DNA of 64,000 nt from Eonycteris spelaea (lineage: Eukaryota; Chordata; Mammalia; Chiroptera; Pteropodidae): NCBI GenBank assembly GCA_003508835.1, contig PUFA01000224.1, forward strand, positions 1,302,001 to 1,366,000, given 5' to 3'. Position numbers and translations under genes: made by a program. A model generated the notes under the pieces. It saw only the letters and a program-made list of their open reading frames with translations, did no database searches and was not told the DNA's origin. Below, in pieces: positions 20,813-32,659 of the stretch (its first letter is position 1; each line of letters starts with the position of its first letter).

Positions 20813-22565
20813 TTCCTGAGAAGAGCACTAACTTCAAACTTTTATTTCAACCCACTTAGGTGGCAAAAGAAGACCTCATTACCCATCTATTCTACCCTTG
20901 ATACTTCTCAGTGGAAAAAGGATGAGACTTGTTTATAATAACAAAGCGTCAGTGTGCAAACAGCTTCGATGACTCCTGTTTGAACCACCATGTATGCATG
21001 TCTTCCAGGGCAATTATTAGAAAATTACGAGACACAAACACTGATCTGGTAAATCTAGAATCCTACACATCATAGAGAAGACCAGATAATCTACAACCAA
21101 TGACACGGGTAACACAGTAGCAGCAGCCGATGAAGGAGAAAATACTTGCTTCCTCCTAAGGGTGGGCATTCTGGCTGTCTACAATCATGCGTGCCCGGCG
21201 GGGGCTTTGCAAGTCGCCACATGTACATGGATCACGGGATTCGGGGTAGAACACTGAGTAAAACTATTCTGGACACACACGTTTTGGTTCACGAATTCCA
21301 AATTCAGTCCTTTTTTAATGATTCCTTAATAAGTTGCCAGGAAGAAGCGATGAGTTCTCCGTAAGTGACAGTTGGAAGAGTGTGTGGTGTTCATGCAGAA
21401 GAGAAGAGAGGACTCATAAGTTTGGAAAGCAATTTGCAATCATCAGGGAGATTCTTGTGTCCCATCAGTGGCCTTTAAGCCTACTTTGAAAATGGGGGTT
21501 AGAATTACTGTACTGGCAAAAATTTGTAAAGCCGGTCTGCTCTGAGATGGCCAAAGTCTTAGAGAATTTGGATTCTGTGATGGAAAAGACCACTCATCCA
21601 AATCACGCTTTTCCCCTGTGGGAAGCAACCCTTCAAATGACAAAGGTCCTCCTGACGTATCAGGTTTGGCATCTGGGACAACTTTTCTAGAAAGAACATG
21701 TTAGGGGAGCTGCAAACACTTGGGGAACTCTTTCCACTCGGAGTTCTAAATGCTGATGAGTGCTGAGTCCCCCCACCCCTTCCCTATACTTTTAAGCACA
21801 GCAAGGCTTCCCCTGGCCAGAATGGTGATGCGTCTGAGGCGATGGCTTTAGATCCACTTGCTTCACCGCGCTCTGGTCCTCTCAATGCTCTTGTCCCAGG
21901 ATCTTCCCAGTATCTGCCCTGTTTTGTCCTGTCTCTCAGGTCTAATTCCACACCATCCTTTGGATTCTTGGACCCTCCTGAGCTTCCCCAACTTTGACTG
22001 TCTCATGCTACCCTTTGCGATTGGACCCACTCCCTTCTTCTCCCTACACCTGTCCACTTTACATAACCACTCACCTTACCCACCTCCAATTTCATCTCCA
22101 GCTCCAGGGGACCAGAGGGGAGGTGGGATGCAGTAAAATGACATCCTCGAAGTTCTTGAATCCAACACCTCTACTCCTTAGCCTGCCATGGTAACCATCA
22201 TGTCTACTTGGGAACAAGTCTATGTTCATCCATGTGGTTTGGAGCTGTACTTTCCAGGAACTGTGAATACATGTGATATACGGTTAGCAGTCAGCTGTTT
22301 AAATAACGAATTGTTTCCCTACCACTTGGTACACCATTGCCCCATCATCCTGACCACCCTTCCCTGGTACTCCCTGGACTTTTCACTAAACCTGCAACTT
22401 CAGGGGCAATGCCTGGCCAGCCAGGGCTGGGAGTGGGGGTAGGCCCTGGTTGTATACCCTGGCCAACATCCATTCTGATTGGTCGATATCTGAGCAATAC
22501 TAGTTGTTACATATCTTAAATATCAACCTTGGGCAAGTGAGCTGGGGTCTTAGAGATTTCCAAAT
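20813..22565. other. unique sequence
   Basis: No repeat or gene is recognised. 21340-21660 has even composition and no repeat signature. 21858-22136 is pyrimidine-rich and open in several frames on both strands. Confidence 0.35.
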
Positions 22566-22571
22566 CAAAAT

Positions 22572-22603
22572 ATGAAAAAAAAAAAAAAACAAAAACAAAA
22601 AAG
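22572..22603. repeat. A-rich simple repeat
   Basis: This is a 15-base A-run followed by CAAAAACAAAAAAGG. It could be the tail of a retroposed sequence on the left, but no source sequence is recognised. Confidence 0.85.
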
Positions 22604-23825
22604 GAGTCAGACAGGTGACTTGTGCCAGGTGCTTCCAGCCAGCCGCTTCTTTCTTCAAAGGCAGGAAGGTTTGTTTGCAACAAGCACATGATTTTATAAA
22701 CATCGCTCTTTGCCAAGTCCCCAGAGGCCCTTGAATGCTGGGTGCTAATAAAGCTCAAGTTATTATTAGGCATGTGGTCTATGTAGGTCACTGCCAAGTG
22801 CTAGCATGATGGAAAGCAAAGAAAAGCGAAGAAAAATCCCCAGACGGAACGTGCATGAGGAACGGCAACCCTTCCTCCAAACAGGGAACACGCCCGAGAT
22901 CTTCTTTCTCTTCTGTCTCCCGGAGGACTTGGTTTTCCTCATCTGCAAAATGAGGGTCACTTGAATGGCCCCCTTTACCAGGGTCTTGGGATTTTTGACA
23001 AGAAACAGGCCTCTTTAGAAGAAAGTGGAAAAACCCACTGGGAGATAGTATTGAGAGAGTCAGCTTCATCCCGTCGCTTTGGAGTTTCGGTCGCTGTCAC
23101 ATTGTTGCTGTGTCTGGCTTTGTTTCACTTCGAAGCCCCAGAGATGTGAACGGCAGCAGGAAACAGCTCCAGAAATTCCAAGGTCTTGAGGGGAAGCAAC
23201 AGCAGATGTGTGCGTCCGATTCCACTTGGACGCAGGCTTTTTTTTTTTTTTTTTCAGATGCTCACAGAAAGATGACCCTGTCAAACTTGCAACCATTCGA
23301 ACCACATTTAGGATTGTTCCTTAGGGGGGACCTCTTCCTGAGCAAAGAGGAGGAACACACGCGTTTCCCCAGCATCCGGTGGGAGGTGGGGGTGACGTTC
23401 CCAAGGCTCTCCGAGCTGGAAGATGCCAACTGCAGGCCAGAGAGGCAGCCGGATGGCCTGGGGCTGGGGTCACGTGTCTGGGGGAGGGGTGGTAAGATTG
23501 GAGGTGTCTGGGAGTAAGATACTTCGAGGAAAGAAGGAAGAGGCAGGGTGGGCAAGAGCGGTGTATCTGCCTGCGTGGGAGGCGTCTCTGCCCCTGGCGG
23601 GTGGGAGCTACTGGGAGAAAGAGCAGGAAGACCCGAACTCAGGCCAAGCTGGAGGCAGGGGGAAGCAAGGTCTCGGGGTTTCCGGGACAGTGGAGCCCAG
23701 ACGGACCCATGAGCATGCTCCTCTTTTCAAGAAAAACAAAAACCAAAAAACTCAGCTAATGAACGTTTCCTCCTGTTTCCAGAGCATTTGAGGCGAACCC
23801 TCACCTTTAGCCTCATTGATACAGT
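22604..23825. other. unique sequence with a T-run
   Basis: A T-run occupies 23239-23254. The region 23330-23700 is GC-rich, with frames open on both strands. A CTCF-like but one-base-short motif (CTGCCCCTGGCGGG, 23588-23601) is noted. No gene is supported. Confidence 0.35.
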
Positions 23826-23827
23826 AA

Positions 23828-24044
23828 ATAAGCACCGGCCGCACGTACTCAGTGCCAGGCACTCTTCCAGAACCTGAGGAGTTTTAACTCGATAGTCCCC
23901 ACGAGGATCAGACAACGCACTAAGCCTCGCATTTGACAGCAAGGAACCTGAGGCACAGCAGGGTTAAGAGGGTTGCCCAAGGCGGGCAGAAGCCGGGACC
24001 GGACCCCAGGCAGCCTGGCTCCAAGCCTCTTCACTCTTGACTTG
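23828..24044 (-). repeat. MIR SINE, antisense, nearly full length
   Basis: Plus-strand order: CAGTGCCAGGCACTCTTCCA, ACTCGATAGTCCCCACGAGG, AGCAAGGAACCTGAGGCACA, GCAGGGTTAAGAGGGTTGCC, CAAGGCGGGCAGAAGCCGGG and CAGGCAGCCTGGCTCCAAGC. This matches antisense MIR across head, core and tail. Confidence 0.88.
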
Positions 24045-24047
24045 GCT

Positions 24048-24485
24048 TGATTTTTTTTTTTTAATAAACTGTATCTTTTAGAACAGTTTTAGATTTGCAG
24101 AAGAATTAAGCAGATAGTGAGTGTCCTGGAGAGTTCCAAAACATTCCATACCCAGTTCCCCCTAATCCAAGTGTCTTGCTTAATAAGGATGCCCACTGCC
24201 TACAACTAATGAGCTGATATCCATACTTCGTTATCAATGAAAGCCCGTGGTTCATCTGGATTGCCTTCGTTTTAGTGTCTTTTTCTGGGTTCCCACCCAA
24301 GATGCCACATTGCAGGTAGTCTTCACATCTTCTCGGGCTCCTCCTGGCTGTGGTGGTTTCTCTGGCTTCCCTTGTTTTTGATGACCTTGATGGTTTTGAG
24401 GGGTGCTGCTCAGGAGTTTGGAGAGGTGTCTGATGATTTTCCTCACGTTTAGACTGGCGCTCCACCCTTTCACTTTTGAGAGCAA
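24048..24485 (-). mobile_element. old L1M 3' UTR, antisense
   Basis: A T-run leads into AGAACAGTTTTAGATTTGCA, CATACCCAGTTCCCCCTAAT, GGGTTCCCACCCAAGATGCC, CACATTGCAGGTAGTCTTCA, CGGGCTCCTCCTGGCTGTGG and TCCCTTGTTTTTGATGACCT. This is the antisense order of an old L1M 3' UTR and is clear despite divergence. Confidence 0.85.
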
Positions 24486-25615
24486 CAGTGAGCTCTTTCT
24501 TGCAAGGCAAACGTGCCCCTAACAAAGATATCTGTGAGTTCTGCCATGAAGCTGGCAGAATTCCACATTAGGTTGTTTGTTTGACTTGTTTGTTTGTTTA
24601 CATATTTGTTTCCTTCCAGAAGAAAAAGGAGAGTCCTGTTTCGTAACCGTGCCAAGTCATTTGGTTCCAATTTGAAAAAGTCATCTTAACCCAGACTCCC
24701 CGGCCAGCATGGGGTCCTTGGGCTTGGCCGGTCTCCATATTTCAGGGGTGTAGCGTGTGCTCTGCCCCTTCGGCCCTCCAGCCTGGCCCGTTCATCCCTG
24801 TCACCACTCGGACTCTGGCTCAGAAACGTGCAAAGGCAGCACTGTCAGGGACACAGCCCTGTAGGGCTTTGTCCTTCCCACCCACTCGTCTGTCATCCAG
24901 TTCTACTTGCCTCCTTCAGCCAAGGATTCTCGTGCCTTTGTCATTCCTCGCTTCACCAAAAGCCACAGCCCCCGTCACGTGCATGGCCGGCTGCCTCCCA
25001 GCTCCCAGCCCTGGGCTCTGTCTCTGCGACGCTCCCTCTCCGCTGTCCCTGTGGGGGCATCACCTCCGTTAGCCCTGGGAGTGCACATCTGTCGGCACTG
25101 CCTGCACCCTGCCTTCCCCAGATGCTGTCTTGGTGGTGGACCCACTATCCGGGTGGCAGACCGTACCACAAAGGCGTCCGTAAGCCCAGGCCCGAGGACA
25201 CGTTCATTCGATCTTCCCACAGAGAATGCTGATCGTCAAGATGTTTACCCACGAGAGAAGCGCTTGAGATATGGTCTTGAGATGATAAAAATACACACAA
25301 CCTTTGAAAACCATGGCAACACAAGAGGCAGGAATGCTGCACATTACAGTGTGTGTAAATATGGCTTCAGGCTGCAGGTTGGGAGAGAAAGTTTATCAGG
25401 AAAACAACACGTGGGAATAGAGTCGACCTTCCTTCTCACCTACTTCATGCTCCAGCTCAGAGCCGCACCGAGTTTTAAGCCTAACCCCTAGCAAATGTTT
25501 GTTGGTGTGTATGGATGAAGGAAGGCAGAGAAGGTGTTTCCCTGACCCTCCTCTCCTGCAGCGCGGACAGTCAGGCAGCCAACAGCTTCATGGCTCGTGA
25601 TACCTTCCCAGACTT
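24486..25615. other. unique sequence, GC-rich middle
   Basis: No repeat is recognised. A 194-codon plus-strand frame (24907-25491) overlaps two other open plus-strand frames and several minus-strand frames in GC-rich DNA and has no domain. The X-box-like word CCATGGCAAC is at 25311-25320. Confidence 0.35.
25311..25320 (+). promoter_or_regulatory. RFX X-box half-site candidate
   Basis: AACCATGGCAACA carries the conserved CCATGGCAAC half of the RFX consensus; the 5' half is poor. Confidence 0.25.
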
Positions 25616-25617
25616 CC

Positions 25618-26005
25618 CCGTGCTAGGTTGAATCACTGGCCTCAATTCTTCACCTTGTCTGCACCCACACCCTTTGCCATGTGACTTTGCAGATCCTCCC
25701 ACAGTCTGGGGAGGAAAACACTGCCCTGCCCCTTGACTTTGGGCTTGGCCGGGGGATATTTGCAGATGTGACACATGCAGTGGTTTGAAATGTGCTGTGG
25801 GATTGGGTGTGTCCCCTTGTGCCTCCACCATTGCCATGAGAAGAACGTGCCCCAACTAGCTTGCTGGTTTCAGGAGGATGAGAGGCCCGTGAAACGGACC
25901 TGGACCAAACGGCAGCCTGGAGTCTAACCCAGCCGATTCCAGCCACGATCAGCCAAACCTCAGCTGACCTGCGATGCACGAACGAGAAACGAAGCTCCGG
26001 GGTGT
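25618..26005 (+). mobile_element. MLT1-type LTR (ERVL-MaLR), sense
   Basis: CCTTTGCCATGTGACTTTGC, GACTTTGGGCTTGGCC, GCAGATGTGACACATGCAGT, GGTTTGAAATGTGCTGTG, TTGCCATGAGAAGAACGTGC, CCCCAACTAGCTTGCTGGTT and CAGCCGATTCCAGCCACGAT follow the sense MLT1 order. There is no internal viral sequence beside it. Confidence 0.8.
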
Positions 26006-26275
26006 GCTATGAGCTTTCCTGTTATTTGACGCCAAGCAGTAGCTGATGGGTGTACAGCTCCACCTTCCAATCCCTCTTGGGAACTTTTGCAGGAGGAAGC
26101 TTTCTGGGAAAAGGAGACTTTGCATCAAAGCCTGTCCCAGGAGACCATTCCTTACTTATGTGAGCCTTGCTAGTGATATCACAGCCGCTGTGACTCAGCT
26201 CTCCCAGGAAGCATTAATGTATTAGTAATACTAGTAATTAGCATTCACCTGGGGTTTTATAAGAGGAGGTAGCTG
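26006..26275. other. unique sequence
   Basis: No feature is recognised. Confidence 0.35.
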
Positions 26276-26277
26276 CG

Positions 26278-26398
26278 ACATACAACTGTCTTATGAGGTG
26301 TCTAGGCCAGGATTATCATGTTCATTTTGCAAAGAGAAAATAAAACCCCTAGACAAGGTGGATGACTCACCAGGACTGAACCAGGAGGCAGCTGTCTA
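26278..26398 (-). repeat. possible MIR fragment, antisense
   Basis: The order CTTATGAGGTGTCTA, GGATTATCATGTTCATTTTG, AAGAGAAAATAAAACC and then ACTGAACCAGGAGGCAGCTG resembles antisense MIR with large divergence. Confidence 0.4.
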
Positions 26399-26479
26399 AA
26401 GGAAGAAAGAGATTAGGAGTTCCTTACACCCAGGGAGAAGCCACGTGCATGTGGGCACACGTGCGTATGTGTGTGCGTG

Positions 26480-27210
26480 TGTTTTAATTTTTTATAAAAG
26501 GGATACATGCCAATTGTAGAAAAATAGGAAAATGCAGAAAGAAAAAACAAGTTTCCATTCTACCCAATAGTATTCTGATTTATTTCTCTTTGCTACTTAG
26601 AATGCATGTATATTTTTTATATATTTTTATGCTAGAATTACACTGTATATATGAGCACTTCCCATGGCATTTAAAATTCTTAAAAGATATACTTTTTAAT
26701 GTATGGTATTATGTTCTTTGGGCTTATTCTAATTTGTTTAAGCAGCTTGTTTGTTTCTTTCTTCTTTCTTTCTTTCTTTTTTCTTTCTTTCTTTCTTCTT
26801 TTTTGCCATTAAAAACAAGTTTTGGTGGACATCTTTGTCGTACAGGAGATAATTTATGTATTGGCGTATGGCACATGGTATGAGCTTATTAAAAGGTAGC
26901 TAGTTAGTATAATCTCTGTCTAAATCCCTGATGATTTCCTTAGAGTAAACTTCTATATGAAATTCTGGGCTAATGAGTTTTAACTTTTAAGTGGTTTTCG
27001 CTACATATTGTCAGATCGCTTTCTGGAAAGGATCTTCCAGTTTCTATTACTGATGGTAGCATCGCAAGTGCCCACTCACAGCCTCCTCACCAGCACTAAG
27101 TATTTTCTTTAAAACAAAACATTGCTAATTTGGTAGATGAAATATAGTAGACCATGGTCGCATTTTTTTATTCTTAGTGAGGCTAAATATTCCTGCATGA
27201 TTATTAACCA
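26480..27210 (-). mobile_element. old L1M fragment, antisense
   Basis: TTTTTATAAAAGGGATACAT starts an antisense L1M. It continues with CTGATGATTTCCTTAGAGTA, AACTTCTATATGAAATTCTG, CTACATATTGTCAGATCGCT, CTTTCTGGAAAGGATCTTCC, CTCCTCACCAGCACTAAGTA and TTCTTAGTGAGGCTAAATAT. These correspond to the familiar GATTATTTCCTTAGGATAAA, TGCCAAATTGC and CTCGCCAACACTGG series. Confidence 0.7.
26755..26803. repeat. (CTTT)n microsatellite
   Basis: Imperfect CTTT/TTTC units lie inside the antisense L1M. Confidence 0.93.
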
Positions 27211-27778
27211 TCGGTAGTAACAGGACGACTCAGGGTGGGGCACTGGGGTCTGAGCCTGGCGTAATAAATAGTGCTGAATGAGTAAATGATCAAAGGTGGG
27301 CCGCGCTGTGGGTGTGAGCGGAATTGCTAAGGCGTGCAGTCGTTGAGGTGTTGACTGCATGGACAAGGATTTATTCCTAGTCCTTTCTTGCTCAATTGAA
27401 AAGACTTCAAGTGGACAAAATTCTGGGCTTGATGTGAGGTTTGGGAGTGTCTATCAGGGGATAGTGCTGAGACGAGGGTGCTGGGCTCAGTCAACTTGAG
27501 GAGCTGAGAATGCAGCCCCCGGTCCGCAACCCGGGGGAGGGGCTGCCAGCGGGGCCCTCACTCCTTCAGTCTCCCTTCACCTCCCCCACCCTCCAACACA
27601 CACTCCTGTGTCCTGCAGAGGCCGGGGGGTGTATCTGGACTCCACGGACAGTCCTGCTCCCAGAACGAAGGCAGGGATGTGAATGTCAGCTTTCCTATCT
27701 GACTGTGTCATGATTTGATGCAGACCTTAGACTGACTGGCCGAACTGGATAAACCCCGGCCACACTCCAAGTTTCTGT
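27211..27778. other. unique sequence
   Basis: No repeat or gene is recognised. Confidence 0.35.
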
Positions 27779-27779
27779 T

Positions 27780-27962
27780 CCTCCAGGCCTGCTGAGACCT
27801 CCCCCTTCCTCCCCTGTTTGAGGAGCCTCACCCCAAAGCAGGGCTCTCTTACCACACTTATTACCCTGCACTATGGTTTTTCCATTCACAAATCATATGC
27901 CCTTCCTTGAGGGTACAAATAGGGTTTTCTTATCTTTGTATCTTCAGCAGCTAAGAATGTGA
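27780..27962 (+). mobile_element. possible L2 LINE 3' end, sense
   Basis: CATTCACAAATCATATGCCC, TTCCTTGAGGGTACAAATAG and TTATCTTTGTATCTTCAGCA resemble the L2 tail (CTCCTTGAGGGCAGGGAC and TTTGTATCCCCAGCA), ending in a GAATGAATGAAT run, which is the typical L2 terminus. Confidence 0.55.
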
Positions 27963-28008
27963 GAATGAATGAATGAATAAGTGAATGAAGGAAGGAAGGA
28001 AGGAAGGA
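27963..28008. repeat. (GAAT)n / (GGAA)n microsatellite
   Basis: GAAT units pass into five GGAA units directly after the L2-like end. Confidence 0.95.
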
Positions 28009-28305
28009 TCCAGAGTGCACTGAGAATAAACTAGATCCTTGGAAACTGGTTAGGAGAAATAGCCAGAGTTCCTTCTTTATTAATTTGATTCATAATGGAG
28101 TTTTCTCAGATGAAGTTATCACTTGGGCATCAGGCTCTATGGTTGGTTGGGTTTGGGGCAGAGACTGCATCACACGTCCCTGTGCCCTGAAGGTTTCTGT
28201 TTCTACACGAGAGCTAGGTCTCAGCAAAAGGTGTGTTTTGGGGTTTTTTTGTTTTTTTTGTTTTTGGTTTTTTGATTTTTTTTTGCCATCTGCCCAGTTT
28301 TCTTC
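28009..28305. other. unique sequence with T-rich tract
   Basis: 28238-28284 is an imperfect T-rich tract broken by G. Nothing else is recognised. Confidence 0.4.
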
Positions 28306-28307
28306 TA

Positions 28308-28478
28308 AACCGAAGGTTCTCAAACTTTACTGAGTGTCAGAATTGTCTGGAGTGCACATGAAAACACAGAAAGCTGGCCTGCACCCCCAGAGTTTCCGAT
28401 TTTACATTTCTACAAGTTCTCACTTGATGTTGACGCTGTTGGTCCAGGGACCATACTTGGAGAACCGCTGGTCTCAAT
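28308..28478 (+). mobile_element. MER5A hAT-Charlie element, near full length
   Basis: AAGGTTCTCAAACTTTACTG opens the element and TTGGAGAACCGCTGGTCTC closes it, forming near-complementary termini. Internal CCCCCAGAGTTTCCGATTTT and GTTGACGCTGTTGGTCCAGG blocks are characteristic. It is a non-autonomous hAT transposon, long inactive. Confidence 0.88.
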
Positions 28479-29090
28479 GTTTTCATCTGGTCCCTGCACA
28501 GGCTGCCAGATGGACCTTCTGCAAGCCCAAGGAGCTGGGGGTATAAAATGTCCAGCCCTCCGGCCAGGGCCCAGCACGTGTCATCCTCACATAAGCTTGG
28601 ACTGTCTTCTCTCTGCAGTCTGCATAGGCAAACCTGACCGTCCCAGCCTGCGTTAAAAGGTCACTAGGCCGTAAAGATTACTGCTGCAGGGTCTGAAAGT
28701 TTACCATGGTCCTTACTAACTGTTTTGTCTTGTTTTGTTTTGTTTTTGGAGAAGCATACGAGGCTTCGGGGAAGAGAATTTTACATCCTGGGAAAACCCC
28801 AGGCTCCAGGAGCCAACCTTTGTACAGGAGACAACAGCCAGGTGCCACACCTGCCGTTTTCCAGAGGCCAAAGCTCCGCGAGGAGGACACTGGCCGTCAC
28901 CTGGGAGGGTCCTCTCCGTGCCACCCAGCCTGCTCCTGAGCCCACCACCTCTGTCTTGATCTTTATGGAAGAAGGTGAGAACGTGGGTCCAGGTCTGCTT
29001 CCCGGCAGCTTCCTCACCCCCGTGGACCAAGCCTGCCTGGTGCTCAGGCCTCGCGCGCCCGCTCTCCAGCCTGTCGGCCCTGCTCTGACA
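28479..29090. other. unique sequence, GC-rich
   Basis: 28720-28750 is a TTTTG-rich stretch. Overlapping plus- and minus-strand frames (up to 199 codons from 28725) have no domain or splice support. No gene is supported. Confidence 0.35.
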
Positions 29091-29094
29091 CGCT

Positions 29095-29445
29095 GGCCGC
29101 CCTGCCACCCCTTAAACACCAAGTTTGTCCCCATCTTGGGGCTCCTCAGTCTTTCCGCCTGCACATCGGGGGCCCCAGAGGACAGGAGACTGTCTGTTTG
29201 GGCCTGGGTTCCAGAAAACGCTTCCTGTCTCACTCCACAAAGCGGCCCCACTTACCACTGGTTCCTGCCGGCCCTATCTTCACTCAGAGCACTGTCACCA
29301 TCTGTTGCCACCTCCAGAATGTAAACCCCACAAAGGCTGGAACCTTGTCTGCCTTCCCTAGGTGCGTCCCAAGCCCACGGAACGTGGCCGGTCCATCGTC
29401 CACGTGTGATAAAGATTTATGGAACAAACACATAGCTTCTCCCAG
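29095..29445 (+). mobile_element. L2 LINE 3' region, sense
   Basis: The tail CACCTCCAGAATGTAAACCC, CACAAAGGCTGGAACCTTGT, CTGCCTTCCCTAGGTGCG and a terminal GATAAAGATTTATGGAAC follow L2. The upstream part (29095-29270) is less certain. Confidence 0.65.
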
Positions 29446-30265
29446 GTCCGCTGTGGAAGGCAGAGACTAGAATCCTGAACCAAGCTACCCCAGACCTTGG
29501 CTCTGAAATCCAGACTTCCTGGTTCCGGGTTTACTCTCTAACAGATCTTTTAGATGGGAGGAGCTGGGGCCACAAAAGAAGCTACTGCCACCACCCTTGT
29601 CGCTCCGGACAGGCCCCTCGACCCGTGCTGTCCCGACCTGCCTCACCTGCCAAAGGGCTGGATGACAGTTGTCTTGCCCCGAAGACTGTGTCAAGGCTCC
29701 AATGCAGTGACCGCTGAGCAAATGCTGTGAGGAGACAAAGGTGCTGACAAATTCGAGGCCTGGGGGGACGGTTATATCCTCTATGGCCTTAAAAACACGC
29801 ATGTGGCCTTTAATTTTAGATGCACTTTTCCTTCTCATAGTTTGACTTCTTTACACGCTTGAAGCAAGCCCACCACAGCCTAAAATCTACGGAGTTACAT
29901 CCGAGAAAGGAACCCTGGGACCCGAGGCCCTGCTAAGGGACAGGCTAACGCGGTTATTTCTCCACTTTCCTGCCCATCAACACGCTTGTCCACTGTCCTC
30001 TCGAGACAGGCTGGGCTTTCTACTTAGCCTGAGAGAACTAAAGTGTGAGTTAAAGAACAGTTTGGGGGGGGTCCAGATTCCTAGCCCCGGGAACAGTTCA
30101 GGGAGGATCTTAAAAAGCGATTTTAGTTGACGTCGGGTAAGTGGCCCGCTTGAAGAGATCCGAGCCTCCCACAGGGCCAAAACGGAGTCCTCTGTGGTTG
30201 TGTGGTTTTCCGTTTCTCACCTGGGCAGGAAATGGAAGGGGTAAAGATTTTTCCGGGGAAGCCCA
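29446..30265. other. unique sequence
   Basis: No repeat is recognised. An eight-base G-run lies at 30063. Confidence 0.35.
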
Positions 30266-30267
30266 GG

Positions 30268-30456
30268 GGGGTAGATTTGCCCAATAACTCTGGCAAATGA
30301 AAATACAGAATGCCCAGTCAATTTAAGTTTCAGATAAGCAACAAATAATGTTTTCGTATAAGTACATCCCCTGAGATATCGGGATATACTTACACTAAAA
30401 CACTGTTCATCATCTGTGTGCCCTCTGTATTACCTGGCACCCTACCTGGAGGGCCT
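30268..30456. mobile_element. palindromic non-autonomous DNA transposon fragment
   Basis: The left half reads AATACAGAATGCCCAGTCAA, TTTAAGTTTCAGATAAGCAA and TTTTCGTATAAGTACATCCC; the right half returns as GATATACTTACACTAAAACA, ATCATCTGTGTGCC and TCTGTATTACCTGGCACCC. The two halves are imperfect reverse complements, with a deletion in the right arm. I know this palindromic MITE-like repeat from other mammals but will not assign a name. Confidence 0.65.
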
Positions 30457-31118
30457 GTTCTGATTTTGGGCCTTTGGTCCTGGGAATGAATGAAGGTACG
30501 GGGGACTGCTTGCACTTTTTGAACACTTTGCCTCACCTAGGAGGAACGTTTCACTCTTACACTCCACTCACCCCCATCCATTGCCCTTCCCCCTGGCCCT
30601 GGTCTGTGGGCCACGGGCAATAATAGAGGGATGTGACCTTCAGTAACCCATCCACCTGGGCTGCAGCTGAACTGCCACCCACGCAGCCATCCTCCTTGGA
30701 ATAGGGCAGGGCACTTACCAAAGCGCAGATGCCAGGAAACGCTCAGGCCCGAAGACAAACCTGGACGGAAATGTTTTATAGCTGCCGGGAGCATTTGATT
30801 CTGAGATCAAGGGCCTGGGAGACCCAGAACTCGCCCCCAGAGAGAGCAAAACTCCCGTGTCAGCTTATTTATTTTAGCATCACTAAATGCCACTTGAATT
30901 ACTAATAATACCTTGCACTCACGTTGTACTTTTCATCTAGGAATCTCTCGGTGCCATTTTAACGTTAAGCAGCACAGGCCTGTCAGCCCTGGATGACGTA
31001 ATTATACAGCGAGCTTCTTCGAGGTAGAACAAGCCGGCCTTCATGGAGCAGACCTGGACGGAAGCCAGGAATACCTGGGTCCGAGCCTGCGCGGGGGGAC
31101 ACCCATTTGGGTACATGT
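30457..31118. other. unique sequence
   Basis: 30890-30975 weakly resembles an ancient MIR-like or MamRep element (GCACTCACGTTGTACTTTTC). Nothing firm is seen. Confidence 0.3.
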
Positions 31119-31119
31119 T

Positions 31120-31290
31120 CCCCACCCCATCCTATTATATTGTTAGCCCCTCAAACACAAGCTTGGTACTGCTTTCTTTTGTTATGTGTTGTTTTTTTTA
31201 ATCCCCAGCATTTAGCACAATGACGGGAACATAGCAAGTTCTCAGTACATGTTTGCTGAAGCAGTGCATGAGTGATGAATAAGTGAACTG
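31120..31290 (+). mobile_element. L2 LINE 3' end, sense
   Basis: TATTGTTAGCCCCTCAAACA, AATCCCCAGCATTTAGCACA, ATGACGGGAACATAGCAAGT, TCTCAGTACATGTTTGCTGA and GTGATGAATAAGTGAA reproduce the L2 tail in order. Confidence 0.75.
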
Positions 31291-32085
31291 GAAGTAACCT
31301 TTGGGTTCCTTCCTTTGCTGTATTTTCTTGTGGATGGGGGCGGAGGGTGTAGCAGTCACCGTCAGCTTTGGCTGCATGTCCTATATGTCCTGCCTACCCT
31401 GCAACCCTTTACCGATGACTGAGGGGTGCAGGCCTAGAAACTCCCCAACTCCCTCTCCCCTTAAGGGACACCCGGATGTCACCTATGCCATGCCCCTGAA
31501 GGACTGTGCCAACATTCCCCTCCATGGGGACCTGGTTTGTCATCATACCCTTGTTTGCTCTCCTTCCCTCCCCAGTCCTGTTTCCCTACCCTACAGAACA
31601 CTTAGGATACCGGGGACACCTCCCAATGAGTCACATTCACTAGAATCTTCTCTCAGGGTCTGCTTTTGGGGAAACTAGATTGAAACCAGAACATTTCAAT
31701 TTCTCGACCATGATTCACTTTTCCCAACGATGCTGACTCTTTTTCCTGCACCGGGAAGGACCCGCTGACAGAAAACAACAATAACAACAACCAATCTTAC
31801 TATTGGATGAGAAGCAATAGAAGATGAAGAATAGTCAGAACTGTTTATATCCCTCGGGGCTGGAATATGGAATTCCAGCTGGGAATTTTCTTGAGCAAAA
31901 ACAGCACAACTAGGGATCACTACAAAGTAAGCGTCAGGTTCTTACGTACACAAGCGTAGTCCCTTCTCCTAGGCTCCTCACCTGGGGGCTGTATCCAGAC
32001 AGGAGCTGGGAGTCAAGACCAGTGGTCACTAACTGACCTAGGCAGTGCCCTGCAATGGGAAGTCAGGCAGGCCCTAGATCAAGGT
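31291..32085. other. unique sequence
   Basis: No feature is recognised. A 125-codon plus-strand frame (31301-31678) starts with a hydrophobic stretch (FLCCIFLWMGAEGVAVTVSF). It has no family match and no supporting context. Confidence 0.3.
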
Positions 32086-32114
32086 TATTTATTTATTTAT
32101 TTATTTATTTATTT
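32086..32114. repeat. (ATTT)n microsatellite
   Basis: About seven perfect TTAT/ATTT units. Confidence 0.95.
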
Positions 32115-32636
32115 GCCTCCCCGCATTAGATCAAAGGGGCCTAGTAGGAAAATGGTGGGGTAAAGGGTTGAGTCATTGTGATGAGTCAGTGACCAAGTTC
32201 CTCAAAAAGAGTCACTTCTGAATTCCCTTAAGCTTTCTGGTCCCAGGACTTCCCTCTTGTAGAGATCAAGTTCAGCTGTCGGGAGGGGCTTGTCCCTCTT
32301 TCCATCCAGGGGTTTCAGGCAGGCAAGATGGATCGGCATTGAATAATTTTCCTGACTGTGCTATAAGGACAATCAATGGCAGGGTTAGGCGTCTCTGGGC
32401 TCTCTGAGATTTTATTGGTTTGTTATATTTTAAAGGGCTCTGGTGATACTGTGGTAACCTACTTCGGAGGAAAACATTATTAACACTGGTTTAATACTTA
32501 ACTTTCTAGGGTATTTGTGGATGACACAGTCATACATCTGCCTTTTTATAGTGCTTCGCAGCAGAGCACAAGACCTTCTGGCTGACACCTCATAGATCAT
32601 CAAAATTTAGACCTTTAGGCAAGCAGAAGGAAGTAG

Positions 32637-32659
32637 GGCGGGGGTGGGGTGGGGTGGGG
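32637..32659 (+). other. G-quadruplex-capable G-run cluster
   Basis: Five consecutive G-runs of three to five bases, separated by single bases (GGGCGGGGGTGGGGTGGGGT), give a textbook short-loop G4 motif. Confidence 0.7.

Noticed and set aside
22572..22603. Processed pseudogene marked by the A-run
   Set aside because: No recognisable mRNA-like sequence precedes the A-run, and no target duplication was found. The same holds for the A-runs at 37391 and 47612.
24907..25491. 194-codon plus-strand frame as a gene
   Set aside because: Overlaps two other plus-strand frames of similar length and minus-strand frames; no domain.
28725..29324. 199-codon plus-strand frame as a gene
   Set aside because: The 3' half lies in an L2 fossil, and a 156-codon minus-strand frame covers the same DNA.
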